A stretch of DNA of 64,000 nt from assembly GCA_012959465.1 (NCBI GenBank), contig DUDC01000196.1, positions 15,755 through 79,754 of the forward strand. The letters are read 5' to 3'. The notes beneath the pieces are model-generated. The model saw only the letters and a list, made by a program, of their open reading frames with translations. It had not been told where the DNA came from and searched no databases. This document shows positions 18,042 through 27,712 of the stretch, one piece after another; position 1 is the first letter of the stretch; every line of letters begins with the position of its first letter. The position numbers and the translations under genes are program-made. This DNA comes from Planctomycetaceae bacterium (GTDB taxonomy: Bacteria; Planctomycetota; Planctomycetia; Pirellulales; Pirellulaceae).

Positions 18042-18707
18042 ATGAATTCCGACTGGGTAATTTGGCAGTTGGTTGACTCGACGTTTCCTGCCGGAGGATT
18101 CGCACACTCTGGGGGATTGGAGTCGCTCGTAAAGTGGGGCGACGTAGATTCTCCTGACTGTCTTTTTGATTTCCTCAAGGCAAATCTCACTCAGGCTGTT
18201 TACAGTTTAGTGCCCTTTGTTACGGCGACTCATAGAGAACCGGTCCGAGTGAAGCAAGCAGATGCCGCATGTGACGCACTGTTGACCAATCATGTGGCCA
18301 ATCGGGCGAGTCGTGCTCAGGGCCGGGCGTTCTTGGCATCGACCGCGTCGATTTTTCGGCTCAATCAGTGCCGAGAAATGCAAGGGGAACTTTCTGCGGA
18401 CGGTTTGGCCGGCCATTTTGCTCCCATTTTCGGTGTCGTTTCCTCAGCACTCGGAGTTGAACTTAAAGATTCTGTATTGGTGTTTGTACGTAATATCTTG
18501 CGTGACCTGATTTCTGCTGCCGTTCGCTTGAATGTCGTTGGCCCGTTGCAGGGTCAGTCAATCCAAACGCAACTCGCTCCATTCGTCCAGTGTTTGACGG
18601 AGCGGACGACTATACATAAGCTGGAGGACGCAACACAAACATCGCCGATCATCGAAGTGTTTCAAGGCACGCACGACCGGATTTACTCGCGTTTATTTCA
18701 GAGTTAA
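18042..18707 (+). CDS. ureF: Urease accessory protein UreF
   Basis: UreF works with UreD and UreG to activate urease and is thought to gate GTP hydrolysis by UreG. The 221-residue protein begins with the family hallmark [20 protein letters not shown]. It also has the [17 protein letters not shown] segment and the [18 protein letters not shown] segment near the C-terminus. ATG 18042 is used. It is transcribed away from the other urease genes and 31 nt ahead of ureG. Confidence 0.93.
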   Translation: MNSDWVIWQLVDSTFPAGGFAHSGGLESLVKWGDVDSPDCLFDFLKANLTQAVYSLVPFVTATHREPVRVKQADAACDALLTNHVANRASRAQGRAFLASTASIFRLNQCREMQGELSADGLAGHFAPIFGVVSSALGVELKDSVLVFVRNILRDLISAAVRLNVVGPLQGQSIQTQLAPFVQCLTERTTIHKLEDATQTSPIIEVFQGTHDRIYSRLFQS

Positions 18708-18738
18708 CTCAACAAGATCCGCCATAGAGAGAGTCGAT

Positions 18739-19458
18739 ATGCACCAGCCAAATTCCCACAAACACGAACACGACCATGACCATGTCCACGAACACTTGGA
18801 TAGTCCGGGCCAATTTCACGAACGTCCGTTACCGATGCCACAGCGTGATTACACACAACGGTCCTTTACCGTTGGTGTGGGTGGCCCCGTCGGCACGGGA
18901 AAAAGTGCGCTGCTGTTGGCTGTTTGTCGGGCGCTGCGAGATCAGAGGCAGCTCTGCGTCGTAACCAACGACATCTTTACGCGCGAGGATGCCGAATTCC
19001 TCATTCGCCACGATGCCTTAGACGAGGAGCGAATTGTAGCAGTCGAAACAGGCGGATGCCCACACGCAGCGATCCGCGAGGACATTTCGGCCAACCTGCT
19101 TGCCTTAGAGCAACTCACAAGTGCGTTCGCGCCGGAATTACTGCTGTTGGAATCGGGCGGCGACAATCTGGCGGCCGACTTTAGTCGTGAGCTTGCCGAC
19201 TATACGATTTATGTCATTGACGTTGCTGGAGGCGATAAAATACCGCGAAAAGGAGGACCGGGAATCACCCACGCCGACTTGCTCGTAATCAACAAGACCG
19301 ATCTTGCGCAAGCGGTTGGAGCCGACCTGGACGTCATGCGGCGCGACAGCAAGAGAATGCGTCAGGACGGCCCTTTCCTTTTTGCACAACTTAACCGTGA
19401 CGATGGCGTGGAACATATCGTTAATCACATTCTCGCCGCGTGGAAACGCGCTGTCTAA
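18739..19458 (+). CDS. ureG: Urease accessory GTPase UreG with histidine-rich N-terminus
   Basis: UreG is the SIMIBI GTPase that hands nickel to urease. The 239-residue protein shows the P-loop [11 protein letters not shown], the metal site CPH in [13 protein letters not shown], the switch [25 protein letters not shown] and NKTD. Eight histidines occur in the first 19 residues (alternating H-x-H), as in plant UreG, where they bind nickel. No ureE gene is in the window, so this tail may take over nickel storage and delivery (inference). AGAGAGAG lies before ATG 18739. Confidence 0.97.
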   Translation: MHQPNSHKHEHDHDHVHEHLDSPGQFHERPLPMPQRDYTQRSFTVGVGGPVGTGKSALLLAVCRALRDQRQLCVVTNDIFTREDAEFLIRHDALDEERIVAVETGGCPHAAIREDISANLLALEQLTSAFAPELLLLESGGDNLAADFSRELADYTIYVIDVAGGDKIPRKGGPGITHADLLVINKTDLAQAVGADLDVMRRDSKRMRQDGPFLFAQLNRDDGVEHIVNHILAAWKRAV

Positions 19459-19480
19459 ACAAACTTAGCCCTGCGGTGAA

Positions 19481-19675
19481 TTGGCCCCTCGCCTCGCAGG
19501 CGCTTGGAAGTTGAGCGTCGCCGCGCTCTGTTTGTTCGTTATCGATGGGTTCGTGAGCAACTACATGTTGTTCGGCGAACCGAGACTCTCCCATCCAGCA
19601 ATGAACATTGTGATTTCCACGACGGCACTGTTCTTTCTTTCGTTGGGAAGAAGTGAATTGCGACGTAAGCAGTAA
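19481..19675 (+). CDS. Possible small membrane protein after ureG
   Basis: A 64-codon frame starting at TTG 19481 encodes two hydrophobic stretches (LSVAALCLFVIDGFVSNYM and IVISTTALFFLSLG), the second ending in a basic tail (RSELRRKQ). It follows ureG by 22 nt in the same direction. The ribosome site is weak and too close to the start. It is not recognised; it may be a real two-span protein or a chance frame. Confidence 0.3.
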   Translation: MAPRLAGAWKLSVAALCLFVIDGFVSNYMLFGEPRLSHPAMNIVISTTALFFLSLGRSELRRKQ

Positions 19676-19692
19676 GCACAGCGAGTCCGCCG

Positions 19693-20706
19693 CTACTTTA
19701 CTTGCACTTGCTCCAAGATACAGACGATCGGCAGGTGATCAGAGAAGCCGTCAGCGTGAAACGAGTTTCCACTATAGCTGCGGCTGGGACGGGGAATGCC
19801 CGACCGAGGGTGGAACATCTGATAGTCGTTCTGCAGTGGAACGGTTGAACCAGCTTTCCAGCGCAGGTTTCGATCGTCAAGTAGGCCCTGCGAGATGATC
19901 ACATGATCGATCACCTCCCAGCGATCCTTGTACACGTACGTTCCTCGCTTCGCGTCGTTGTGCAACCTCCAAGTGGAATTGAACAACACCTTAGAGTAAA
20001 GCGACTTCGGGTCGCCCCACGTCTTTAGTGTCTTTGCCACCGCCGGTTCATTGGGCAATTCGTTCAAATCGCCGATCACGACAATCTGAGCTCGTTCGTC
20101 AGCTCGTAACAATCCGTCAACGCGACGTCTCAGGATTGTTGCCGCTTCGATCCGAGCCGATTCGGGATTTCCTTTCGACGGCCAGTGATTCACGAAAAGG
20201 TGAAACGTCGATCCCAGGAACTCGAACCGAGCTTCGACGATCTCTCGGGTTGCCCGAGCGGCCACGGGGAGGAATCGACTCTCACGCAACTGCACGCGTT
20301 CGGAGTCGTACAGGATGGCGCAATCAATCCCCCGGCCACTCGGCGAGTCGCGATGGAGGATGCGGTACTTCCTTCCCAATTTTGAAAGGGCGTCAGCGAG
20401 CGATTGCACCACCTGTCGGTTTTCCACTTCCGCCAAACCGAGAATATCGGGGCCCCGACCACCATTCGCGTCACTCAATACCCGGGCAAGATTGCGTACC
20501 TTGATGTTAAACCGTTCAATCGTCCATTGTTTTGGACCCTGCGGTGTAAACTCCTCGTCGCCTTCAACCGCCGGATCGTCGATCGTATCGAATAAGTTCT
20601 CGACGTTCCAAAAAGCCACATACAGTTCGTCCGCCCAAACATGATCTACCGGATAGAACACCAGGATCGCAAAAAGTACGGCAAGCGTTCGATTGTGAAT
20701 TGGCAT
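19693..20706 (-). CDS. Secreted endonuclease/exonuclease/phosphatase family protein
   Basis: The 337-residue product has a signal peptide (LAVLFAILVFYPVDHVWA) and then a complete EEP fold. The visible motifs are AFWNVENLFD, LGLAEVEN (metal Glu), GRGIDCAILYD, FVNHWPSK (catalytic His), VIGDLNE (Asp/Asn pair), DHVIIS and FSDHLPIV (Asp-His). Such enzymes cut phosphodiesters or phosphomonoesters; family members include nucleases and sphingomyelinases. The substrate is open. ATG 20706 is preferred since it directly precedes the signal sequence. The gene stands alone, convergent with ureG. Confidence 0.85.
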   Translation of the reverse strand: MPIHNRTLAVLFAILVFYPVDHVWADELYVAFWNVENLFDTIDDPAVEGDEEFTPQGPKQWTIERFNIKVRNLARVLSDANGGRGPDILGLAEVENRQVVQSLADALSKLGRKYRILHRDSPSGRGIDCAILYDSERVQLRESRFLPVAARATREIVEARFEFLGSTFHLFVNHWPSKGNPESARIEAATILRRRVDGLLRADERAQIVVIGDLNELPNEPAVAKTLKTWGDPKSLYSKVLFNSTWRLHNDAKRGTYVYKDRWEVIDHVIISQGLLDDRNLRWKAGSTVPLQNDYQMFHPRSGIPRPSRSYSGNSFHADGFSDHLPIVCILEQVQVK

Positions 20707-21025
20707 CGTTGACTTTGTCCTGGAATAAGAATGGCCCATTTCCGTCCCGTCTCGCTATTCTAATTCCGATTACCCACACGCTCCTAGAGGCCGTGAACGT
20801 TTTGCGTATACAGGCCGCCACGACAGTGTCGTTGACACGGCGCAATACGAGAGAAGCATTCGCTAAGGCGGGGCGTCCAGACCAAACCGACCGAACGCAT
20901 GCCCAGTAGACGGCGGGAACATGAGCCGTTTAAGATGACGACCAATCCTCGTGCTCAAGAGTTTATGCGTCGGAGCAGAACGGTTCTCTCAGTTCCGCGA
21001 TATTTTCAAGTGGAGTTCCCCCAAT
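20707..21025. other. Divergent spacer before the RraA-like gene
   Basis: About 320 bp lie between two divergently transcribed genes. A perfect -35 TTGACA occurs at 20832-20837, but the matching -10 (AGCATT, 17 nt on) is poor. No gene was seen. Confidence 0.35.
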
Positions 21026-21748
21026 ATGTCTTTATCGGTCGACGTCCTCGACAAACTGGCCAAGTACGACACTCCCACGATTTGCAACGTCATCGAGCTG
21101 TTTGACGTTCGCCCACGCAACCGCGGCTACATGGACAGTCGAGTGAAGAGCAACTTCCCTGAAATGCCTGCGATGGTCGGCTTCGCGGCTACCGCGTCGT
21201 TTCGCTCGGATGCGCCGCCGATGGGCGGTGATGCCTACGGCAGTCTGCAGTCGCAATTGGCACAATTCGAGCAATTGCCGGGGCCACCTGTCGTAGTGAT
21301 CCAAGACTTGGACGATCCGCCGGCGGCCGCAGTGTTTGGTGAAGTAATGTGTTCGACCTACCAGGCCTACGGCGCGCGAGGGCTGGTGACTAACGGCGCC
21401 GGACGTGACTTGGAACAGGTGCGAGGAATCCAATTCCCCGTTTTCACCGGTTCTACGATTTGTTCTCATGGTTACTGCCACCTACTGCACGTCGGGTTGC
21501 CCGTCCGAATCGGTGGCCTGTCGTTGCAAGACGGCGAGTTGCTGCACGGTGATGCCAACGGTGTGACCACCATCCCGGTCGAAATCGCCAGCGAGGTTGC
21601 CGACATCGCGGCCGAATTCCTGGCGGCCGAGGATATCATGCTGAACTATGTACAGGCCGAAGGCCCCAAAGAACGCAGTCTGTTCAACCAACTACGTGAA
21701 GAATTTCAGGCGGTCGTGGCCAAGATCCAAGATCGAATTCGCGGCTAG
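21026..21748 (+). CDS. RraA-like / HMG-CHA aldolase family protein
   Basis: The 240-residue protein has the RraA fold features: TPTICNVIELFDVRPRN near the start, the GARGLVTNGAGRDLEQVRG segment (core Arg-Asp used by class II pyruvate aldolases), and PVFTGSTICSHGY. Family members are either regulators of RNase E or divalent-metal aldolases/decarboxylases. In planctomycetes without a clear degradosome an enzyme is more likely, but that is inference. ATG 21026 has GGAG 10 nt before it. The gene is convergent with glnA, whose stop is only 4 nt away. Confidence 0.8.
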   Translation: MSLSVDVLDKLAKYDTPTICNVIELFDVRPRNRGYMDSRVKSNFPEMPAMVGFAATASFRSDAPPMGGDAYGSLQSQLAQFEQLPGPPVVVIQDLDDPPAAAVFGEVMCSTYQAYGARGLVTNGAGRDLEQVRGIQFPVFTGSTICSHGYCHLLHVGLPVRIGGLSLQDGELLHGDANGVTTIPVEIASEVADIAAEFLAAEDIMLNYVQAEGPKERSLFNQLREEFQAVVAKIQDRIRG

Positions 21749-21752
21749 CGAC

Positions 21753-23165
21753 CTACACGTCGTAGTACATGCAGAACTCGTATGGATGGGGACGGCGCTG
21801 CAACGCGTCGACTTCGTTACGGCGTTTGTAGTCGATCCACGTGCTGATGACGTCGTACGTAAACACATCGCCCCGCAGCAGGAACTCGTGGTCATCTTGC
21901 AACGCATCGAGCGATGCAGCGAGTGAACCGGGAGTCGTTTGAATCCCCTTGGCCTCCTCCGGTGAGAGTTCGTCGATGCGGCCATCGAGCGGTTCACCGG
22001 CGGAGATCTTGTTCTGCACGCCGTCAATCGCGGCCATCAAGATCGCGGAAAATGCCAAGTAGGGATTACAACTGGGATCGGGACACCGGAATTCGATGCG
22101 TTTTGCTTTTGGGCTGCTGCTGTACATCGGTATACGACAGGCGGCCGCCCGATTCCTCTGTGAGTAGGCGAGATTTACTGGAGCCTCGCATCCGGGGATG
22201 AGTCGTTTGTAGCTGTTGGTTGTGGGGTTGGTAAACGCCAACAAGGCAGGTGCGTGGCGGAGGATTCCGCCGATCGCGTGGAGCCCCATTTCGCTCAGTC
22301 CAGCGTAGTGGCTGCCGGCGAACAATGGAGTTTCGTTCTTCCACAGCGACATGTGAATATGCATCCCTGAGCCGTTGTCGGCGAAGACAGGTTTGGGCAT
22401 GAATGTGGCCGTCAGTTGTTTACTCTTGGCAACATTCTTTACGATGTACTTGTAGACCATCATTTGGTCGGCCATATGTACCATCTCTTGGTACTTGAGG
22501 TCTATTTGAGCCTGTCCCTCGCTGGCAACTTCATGATACTGGCACTCAACATCCAGGCCGGCATCGATCATGGTTTGCATCATCTCGTTGCGGACATCCA
22601 TCAAGTGATCGGCGAGGGGAACAGGGAAGTAACCCTCCTGGTTACGAACTCTGTGGCTCAGGTTGGGCGGCTCGTTGCGGCCTCGATTCCACTCGCCCTC
22701 AATACTGTCGAGATGATAGTACCCGGTGTGCGAATCTTGATCGAACTGCACATCGTTGAAAATAAAGAACTCCGCTTCGGGTCCGAAGTAGGCCGTATCC
22801 GCAACACCGGACGTCCGCAGATAATTGACAGCCTTGCGAGCGACATTTCGTGGGTCGCGACTGTGATCCTCTCCGGTGATCGGATCTTGGATGGCACAAA
22901 TAATATTCAGCGTGGGCAAGGCAGTGAACGGGTCGACAAAGGCCGTTTCGGCTTGCGGGACGATCAGCATGTCGTTTTCGTCTTTTGCCTGCCATCCGCG
23001 GAGGCTCGATCCGTTGAAGCCGTACCCTTCTTCGAACGACTCTTCGGTCAGTTTGCTGACGGGGATGGTCGTGTGCTGCCAGAGTCCAAGAAAATCGGTG
23101 AACCGCAGGTCGACGGCCTTGATGTCTCGTTCGCGGCAAATTGCCAGTACTTCATTTGGAGTCAC
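21753..23165 (-). CDS. glnA: Glutamine synthetase type I
   Basis: This enzyme joins ammonia to glutamate with ATP. The 470-residue protein is of GS-I beta length. Active-site motifs are present: GFNGSSLRGW, FGPEAEFFIF, the ATP-binding KPVFADNGSGMHIHMS, NPTTNSYKRLIPG and RIEFRCPDPSCNPYL. At the adenylylation loop, where Escherichia coli has NLYDLPPEE, this protein has RIDELSPEE, so the modified Tyr is replaced by Asp (about residue 398). Start is GTG 23165 with GAGGTG before it. It lies 26 nt after the MMPL gene on the same strand. With the urease locus 3 kb away it forms a nitrogen-assimilation neighbourhood. Confidence 0.97.
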   Translation of the reverse strand: MTPNEVLAICRERDIKAVDLRFTDFLGLWQHTTIPVSKLTEESFEEGYGFNGSSLRGWQAKDENDMLIVPQAETAFVDPFTALPTLNIICAIQDPITGEDHSRDPRNVARKAVNYLRTSGVADTAYFGPEAEFFIFNDVQFDQDSHTGYYHLDSIEGEWNRGRNEPPNLSHRVRNQEGYFPVPLADHLMDVRNEMMQTMIDAGLDVECQYHEVASEGQAQIDLKYQEMVHMADQMMVYKYIVKNVAKSKQLTATFMPKPVFADNGSGMHIHMSLWKNETPLFAGSHYAGLSEMGLHAIGGILRHAPALLAFTNPTTNSYKRLIPGCEAPVNLAYSQRNRAAACRIPMYSSSPKAKRIEFRCPDPSCNPYLAFSAILMAAIDGVQNKISAGEPLDGRIDELSPEEAKGIQTTPGSLAASLDALQDDHEFLLRGDVFTYDVISTWIDYKRRNEVDALQRRPHPYEFCMYYDV

Positions 23166-23191
23166 TATCGGTGCACCTCACAGAAAGACCA

Positions 23192-25903
23192 TCAACGTCG
23201 CCGGTTCCACCGCAAATGGCAGAGCAAAACGAGGAAGGATGGTAACAAGACAGAACGGACAATAAACGTATCGAGGACGACTCCCAGCGAGAGGGCCGCA
23301 CCCAGTTGAACAATCGCTTGCAAGTTTCCTGTCTGACCAGACCATCCGGGGATGCCGAGCACGCTACCCAGCCACGGACTCCACGCGGTCGCCGTCATCG
23401 AGAAAAAAGTACCAGCCATCACTAGACCACAACTCGTAATGATGCCACCCGTCTTGATCACGGCTTGGCGAACGCCACGGATCGGTCCCAAAATTCGCTG
23501 CTCTTCAAACACCCGCATGGCAAGATAGACATTATAGTCCTGACCGATCGCCACCAAAATCACGAATAAGAAAAGTGGTACTCGCCAGTCGAGCCCTGGA
23601 AAGTCATCGCCAGCGATCCAATTAAAGAGTAACCAAACGGATCCTAACGTCACCAGATACGTCAGCAAGACCGAGGCGATCATATAGGCCGATACACCGG
23701 CGCGGCGAGTGATGCCGATCAGAACAAGGTACACCGCAAGCACCGTTAACCAGCGAATTCGCACGGTGTCAGACTGGGTCACATCGCGGAGATCGCGAAT
23801 CCCAACGGTTGTGCCGGCCAAATGGAATTCCGTATTTTCCCAAAACGAATTGGTGTCCTTAGACAGTCTGGCCAGCGTCCGCTCGATCTTGCCGACAATC
23901 TGGGCTGCTTCTGCGGAGAAAGGATCTGGGCCAACAATCACATCCATACGAGCCGCGTTGGTTCGGTCGTCGTATTCACTACCGAGGAAAAGACTCGACG
24001 TGCGGCGATGGGGCCGCGACATGATTGTTCGCAAAGCGTCGGGATCGACCATGCTCAATGTCCGATCGGGCGGAAAGTCACCAAGGGGATCGATGATGCT
24101 TCGGACAATGTCGACACCAGCGATCTCGTATAAACTGCTCGTCAATTCACGAATCTTGAGCTGATCGGCGAAGTCCGAGAAATCGGCCCGCGGGTGATTG
24201 ACGAGCACGGTGATCGGACTGCTCTCACCCACGGAAAAATACCGCCGCATGATCTCCGCACCGACACGACTCGGTTGGTCTGGGTCGAGAGATGCGAGCG
24301 AATTGTAGGTGATCCGCGGCGCAAACGTACCGATGACCGCCAGCGGGAGCATGGCCAACAACGCGCCGACCAAGTACCACAGCGGTCTGCGGACGATCGA
24401 GTCCGCCGTCCATTGCCACAGCAATTCGATTCGACGTGGCTTAGCGGGAGTCGAGTCCTTTTTCCGTTCAGAGTCCGGCACGACACGCCCGGGCCAAAAG
24501 AGGAATCGGGAGAACCCGTAGAGAATGGCAGGAGTCAAAGTGAGACAAGTCACCAACGAAACGAACAGCGCCAATCCAATGACGGGCCCACTAAAACGGA
24601 ACTTGCCAAAATCAGCGAACCACATCATGCCCAAGCCGACAATTGTGGTCAGTGCGCTCGCCGAGAGTGCTTCACCCACGCCGCGCATCGCGCACGCCAT
24701 CGCCTGAGCTCGATCCGCTGTCTTTTGTAACTCCTCACGGTACCGAGAAATAAGGAACAGGCAATAATCGGTACTCGCCCCAAACAGGATCACGACGACG
24801 AAGATCCGCGTGGTGGTAAAAATTTTCAGCTCCCACCAAGCTCCGGCTGATCCTTGCGACCAGTAGGCGATGGCGGAAATCAGCGCTACCGAAACGGCCA
24901 TTGCCACGCCAATACTGAGCAGCGGCACGATGACTAACATGGGCGAGCGATAGACAACGGCAAGGATTAATACGACCAGGACGATCGTGAACCATTCAGT
25001 ATGTTGAATACACTCTTTAGCCGAGCGGAGGAGGTCGCCGCCGAGCGCCGCTGAACCGCTGACACCGACCGTCGGCCTTGTTCCCCACTCTTCGGCCTCA
25101 CTCTGCGCAGTTGCAACCAAGCCGTGCAAAAAGTCCAGGTCGATTTTGTTGCGAATGGCGAGGAATTCATTTGCCAACTGAACCACGATCAACTTGGCCC
25201 TCTCGTCGCGGCTAACGAGCTTCGCGCCGAAAACCGGATCGAGCCAGGTCCAAACATCCACCCAGTTTTCGAGGTTAACCGGTTCGAGTAAGCCGACTAC
25301 CCTTTCAGTATCTAGGACAAGGTTGGGGTCGAGGTCCGTGGCCGCCTGGCGATCCTCGCGCGCGAACCTCACCTCTTCTAATTGCTCGTATAACTGACTG
25401 CGGTACAAGTAAGCGGCTGCCAATCGCGAGGTCGAGTTCTTAAATCGATCATCGAGCAGCTCGTCAAGATACACCGCTTCATTTAACGCATGTTCAGCGT
25501 CCTCTAAGATCGCCTTCACACGGTCATCCTTGGACCCCGTCGAGTGAAGCGATTGGTCAGCGTCCTGCAGCTCTTGAGCTTGCCGCAACCGTGCTACTCC
25601 TCGCAAGAACTGTAGATCTCGCGAGATTCGCCATTGCACGTATCGTTCGCTGCGCGTCGGTTGTTCCGACTGTTGTTCAAAGACCAGGACAACTTGGCTG
25701 CGGGCTCGGTTTTCGCCGAAGACAGCTAGAGACTCACGACCTTTCACACTTGGAGATTCTGCCGGCAAATAGGCCAAGTCTCCATCGTAGGCCACCGAGT
25801 TCCACTCCGGCGCTTTGACTCTGGCAAACACGACGATGGCAACCCAAAGAAAGGTAACCACCAGCCAATGCCGAGCAACCCAGCGACCAAGTGCAAAGAA
25901 CAT
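23192..25903 (-). CDS. MMPL/RND-family exporter
   Basis: The 903-residue protein has the two-fold layout of RND transporters: a membrane span at the N-terminus (WLVVTFLWVAIVVFARV), a large outer loop, five to six spans, then a repeat of the same. The proton-relay-like motifs are GASTDYCLFLISRYREE in the first half and GQDYNVYLAMRVFEEQ in the second, which mark the MMPL group (lipid or hopanoid export). The first loop contains an extra helical part of about 120 residues (95-215) that looks TPR-like. It is probably cotranscribed with glnA downstream. The cargo is unknown. Confidence 0.88.
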   Translation of the reverse strand: MFFALGRWVARHWLVVTFLWVAIVVFARVKAPEWNSVAYDGDLAYLPAESPSVKGRESLAVFGENRARSQVVLVFEQQSEQPTRSERYVQWRISRDLQFLRGVARLRQAQELQDADQSLHSTGSKDDRVKAILEDAEHALNEAVYLDELLDDRFKNSTSRLAAAYLYRSQLYEQLEEVRFAREDRQAATDLDPNLVLDTERVVGLLEPVNLENWVDVWTWLDPVFGAKLVSRDERAKLIVVQLANEFLAIRNKIDLDFLHGLVATAQSEAEEWGTRPTVGVSGSAALGGDLLRSAKECIQHTEWFTIVLVVLILAVVYRSPMLVIVPLLSIGVAMAVSVALISAIAYWSQGSAGAWWELKIFTTTRIFVVVILFGASTDYCLFLISRYREELQKTADRAQAMACAMRGVGEALSASALTTIVGLGMMWFADFGKFRFSGPVIGLALFVSLVTCLTLTPAILYGFSRFLFWPGRVVPDSERKKDSTPAKPRRIELLWQWTADSIVRRPLWYLVGALLAMLPLAVIGTFAPRITYNSLASLDPDQPSRVGAEIMRRYFSVGESSPITVLVNHPRADFSDFADQLKIRELTSSLYEIAGVDIVRSIIDPLGDFPPDRTLSMVDPDALRTIMSRPHRRTSSLFLGSEYDDRTNAARMDVIVGPDPFSAEAAQIVGKIERTLARLSKDTNSFWENTEFHLAGTTVGIRDLRDVTQSDTVRIRWLTVLAVYLVLIGITRRAGVSAYMIASVLLTYLVTLGSVWLLFNWIAGDDFPGLDWRVPLFLFVILVAIGQDYNVYLAMRVFEEQRILGPIRGVRQAVIKTGGIITSCGLVMAGTFFSMTATAWSPWLGSVLGIPGWSGQTGNLQAIVQLGAALSLGVVLDTFIVRSVLLPSFLVLLCHLRWNRRR

Positions 25904-25988
25904 TCGTTGCCGTTATCAACAAGGGATGTAGATCCGTAAGAGGACTTCGACCCTAGTATCGGGTAACGACGTGCCAGTGGAAAGATGC

Positions 25989-27623
25989 CTAGCGTTGCGC
26001 CAAGTTGCGTTGAGCTAGATTCAGACCAGCGCGGATGACCGGATCTTCGACAAGTGGCAAGGTTGTTCCATCTGGACTTACACGTGCAACCATCTCGACG
26101 GCGACGTCGGGCTGGATCCCCACACCGCTTATCGCTTGGCCACTCGGGGAGAAGAACTTAGCTGTCGTCAAGCGAATACCGATATCATGGTTCAAGCGGA
26201 AGATCCCTTGAACACTGCCCTTGCCATAACTCCTTTGGCCAATGACGATACCGCGTCGGTGGTCGTGAATGGCCCCGGCAAGAATTTCACTCGCACTTGC
26301 CGAATCACCATCGATCAAGACATAAAGTGGCGTGTCCCAAGTCCCCGGAGAATGCGCGGTAAAGTCGGCGTCCTCGCCAGCACTTCGTCCTCGTGTCGAT
26401 ACGATCAGTCCGCTGGCCAGGAACTTGTCCGCAACGTTTACCGACGCGGGAAGCAACCCGCCCGGATTGCCCCGGAGATCGATGATCAACGAACGCATGC
26501 CTTGACGGTGTAGCGCCCAAAGTGCCTCATTGACGTCGCGGCCTGTTGTCTTCTGGAAATTCGTCAAGTGAAAATAGCCAACACCTTTTTGCCGATCGAG
26601 AATCTGCACACGTTCGACACTCGGAACGTCGACCCGGCGTCGAGTTACCTGGATGGAACGGCGAGTCTCTCTTGACTGAACTTCGATACGCACCGCGCTC
26701 CCTGCTTCGCCTCGAAGCATGTCCGCCGCCTTCTCGGCACCCAACTGCACCGTCGATTGTCCACCAACACCGACAATACGGTCACCGTCCCGGAGCCCAA
26801 CCTCGTCGGCCGGACCACCTTCAATGACGTGCACAATCAGCAGAGTTCGTTGATCGACCTTTAATTCAACTCCCAGGCCGACGAAACTCCCTTCAATTTG
26901 GCTGAACGTTTCGTCAAGCTGGGCGGGGGTGAGAAACGTCGAGTAGTCGTCGGCGTAACTGGCGGCGGATGCAAACTCCAACACGATGGCAGTTGGTCGG
27001 ATCCCGATTCGCTGTTGACCAAGTTGCGCAGCGTGGTCGGCCGCCCAGTACGCATCGTGACGCGATCGAAAAATGCGGTTGGCAAATTCGGCACGCAACT
27101 CAGCGATGTAATGAGACGTTTCGGAATGCCCTCGGTCACTCAAGTTGTGAATCCGGCAGAACTCAGTGTTCTGAAGTGATGATTCAAGCTGACGAACTCC
27201 ACGCTCGACGATTCGCGACCAACTGGGTCGGTTAACGTAATACCTGTCGATTTTTCCCAGGATCTCGTTCAACATGGCTAACGATTGTTGCCGCGAACTG
27301 TCTGCGACGGAAGCCACGAAACTCTTGTCGGCGTAGCGGCGAGCAACATCGACATGCGATTTAACGGCATCCATGCGTTCTCGCAGGAATGCCTGGCCCG
27401 GGTTGGACTTCAATGCGGCCCGGTAGTACCGCAGTGCTTCACTCCACCGCTTCTCGCCTTCCAACTCGCGACCCTGATTAATGACGCCACCCATCTCCGC
27501 TAGATCGGTGACGGCACTCGGAGCAATCTGGATCCTAGGTGAGGTCTGAGCCGTTGCCCATGGACTCCCAAGGACCAAAAGCAGCAGTGACCAGACTCTC
27601 ATTCGGTGGGGAGATTGACGCAT
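25989..27623 (-). CDS. Secreted S41 C-terminal processing protease with PDZ domain
   Basis: The 544-residue product has a signal peptide (VWSLLLLVLGSPWATAQ), a TPR-like helical segment (residues about 45-110), a PDZ domain (GGPADEVGLRDGDRIVGV) and the S41 core. The Ser/Lys dyad is visible: Ser in DGDSASASEILAGA (about residue 443) and Lys in RSYGKGSVQ about 25 residues later. These proteases trim proteins in the periplasm. ATG 27623 with AAAGGTG before it is chosen over a frame extending to 27764. The C-terminus ends in a small duplication, NLAQRNLAQR. Confidence 0.88.
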   Translation of the reverse strand: MRQSPHRMRVWSLLLLVLGSPWATAQTSPRIQIAPSAVTDLAEMGGVINQGRELEGEKRWSEALRYYRAALKSNPGQAFLRERMDAVKSHVDVARRYADKSFVASVADSSRQQSLAMLNEILGKIDRYYVNRPSWSRIVERGVRQLESSLQNTEFCRIHNLSDRGHSETSHYIAELRAEFANRIFRSRHDAYWAADHAAQLGQQRIGIRPTAIVLEFASAASYADDYSTFLTPAQLDETFSQIEGSFVGLGVELKVDQRTLLIVHVIEGGPADEVGLRDGDRIVGVGGQSTVQLGAEKAADMLRGEAGSAVRIEVQSRETRRSIQVTRRRVDVPSVERVQILDRQKGVGYFHLTNFQKTTGRDVNEALWALHRQGMRSLIIDLRGNPGGLLPASVNVADKFLASGLIVSTRGRSAGEDADFTAHSPGTWDTPLYVLIDGDSASASEILAGAIHDHRRGIVIGQRSYGKGSVQGIFRLNHDIGIRLTTAKFFSPSGQAISGVGIQPDVAVEMVARVSPDGTTLPLVEDPVIRAGLNLAQRNLAQR

Positions 27624-27712
27624 CGGCACCTTTCGACTCAACAGGCCCAGGCAAAGGCCTGTCCGCAGGGAACTTCTCAGCACGATTAAAAAGCGCTCCT
27701 GCCATGGAGTGC

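Noticed and set aside
20832-20860. Sigma-70 promoter before the RraA-like gene
   Set aside because: TTGACA is perfect but the -10 (AGCATT) is too poor to call.
22416-23309. A 297-codon open frame on the + strand opposite glnA
   Set aside because: It is the mirror of a strongly conserved gene and encodes no known motif; a coding shadow. The same holds for long frames opposite the adaptor gene (42817-43758) and the TolC-like gene.
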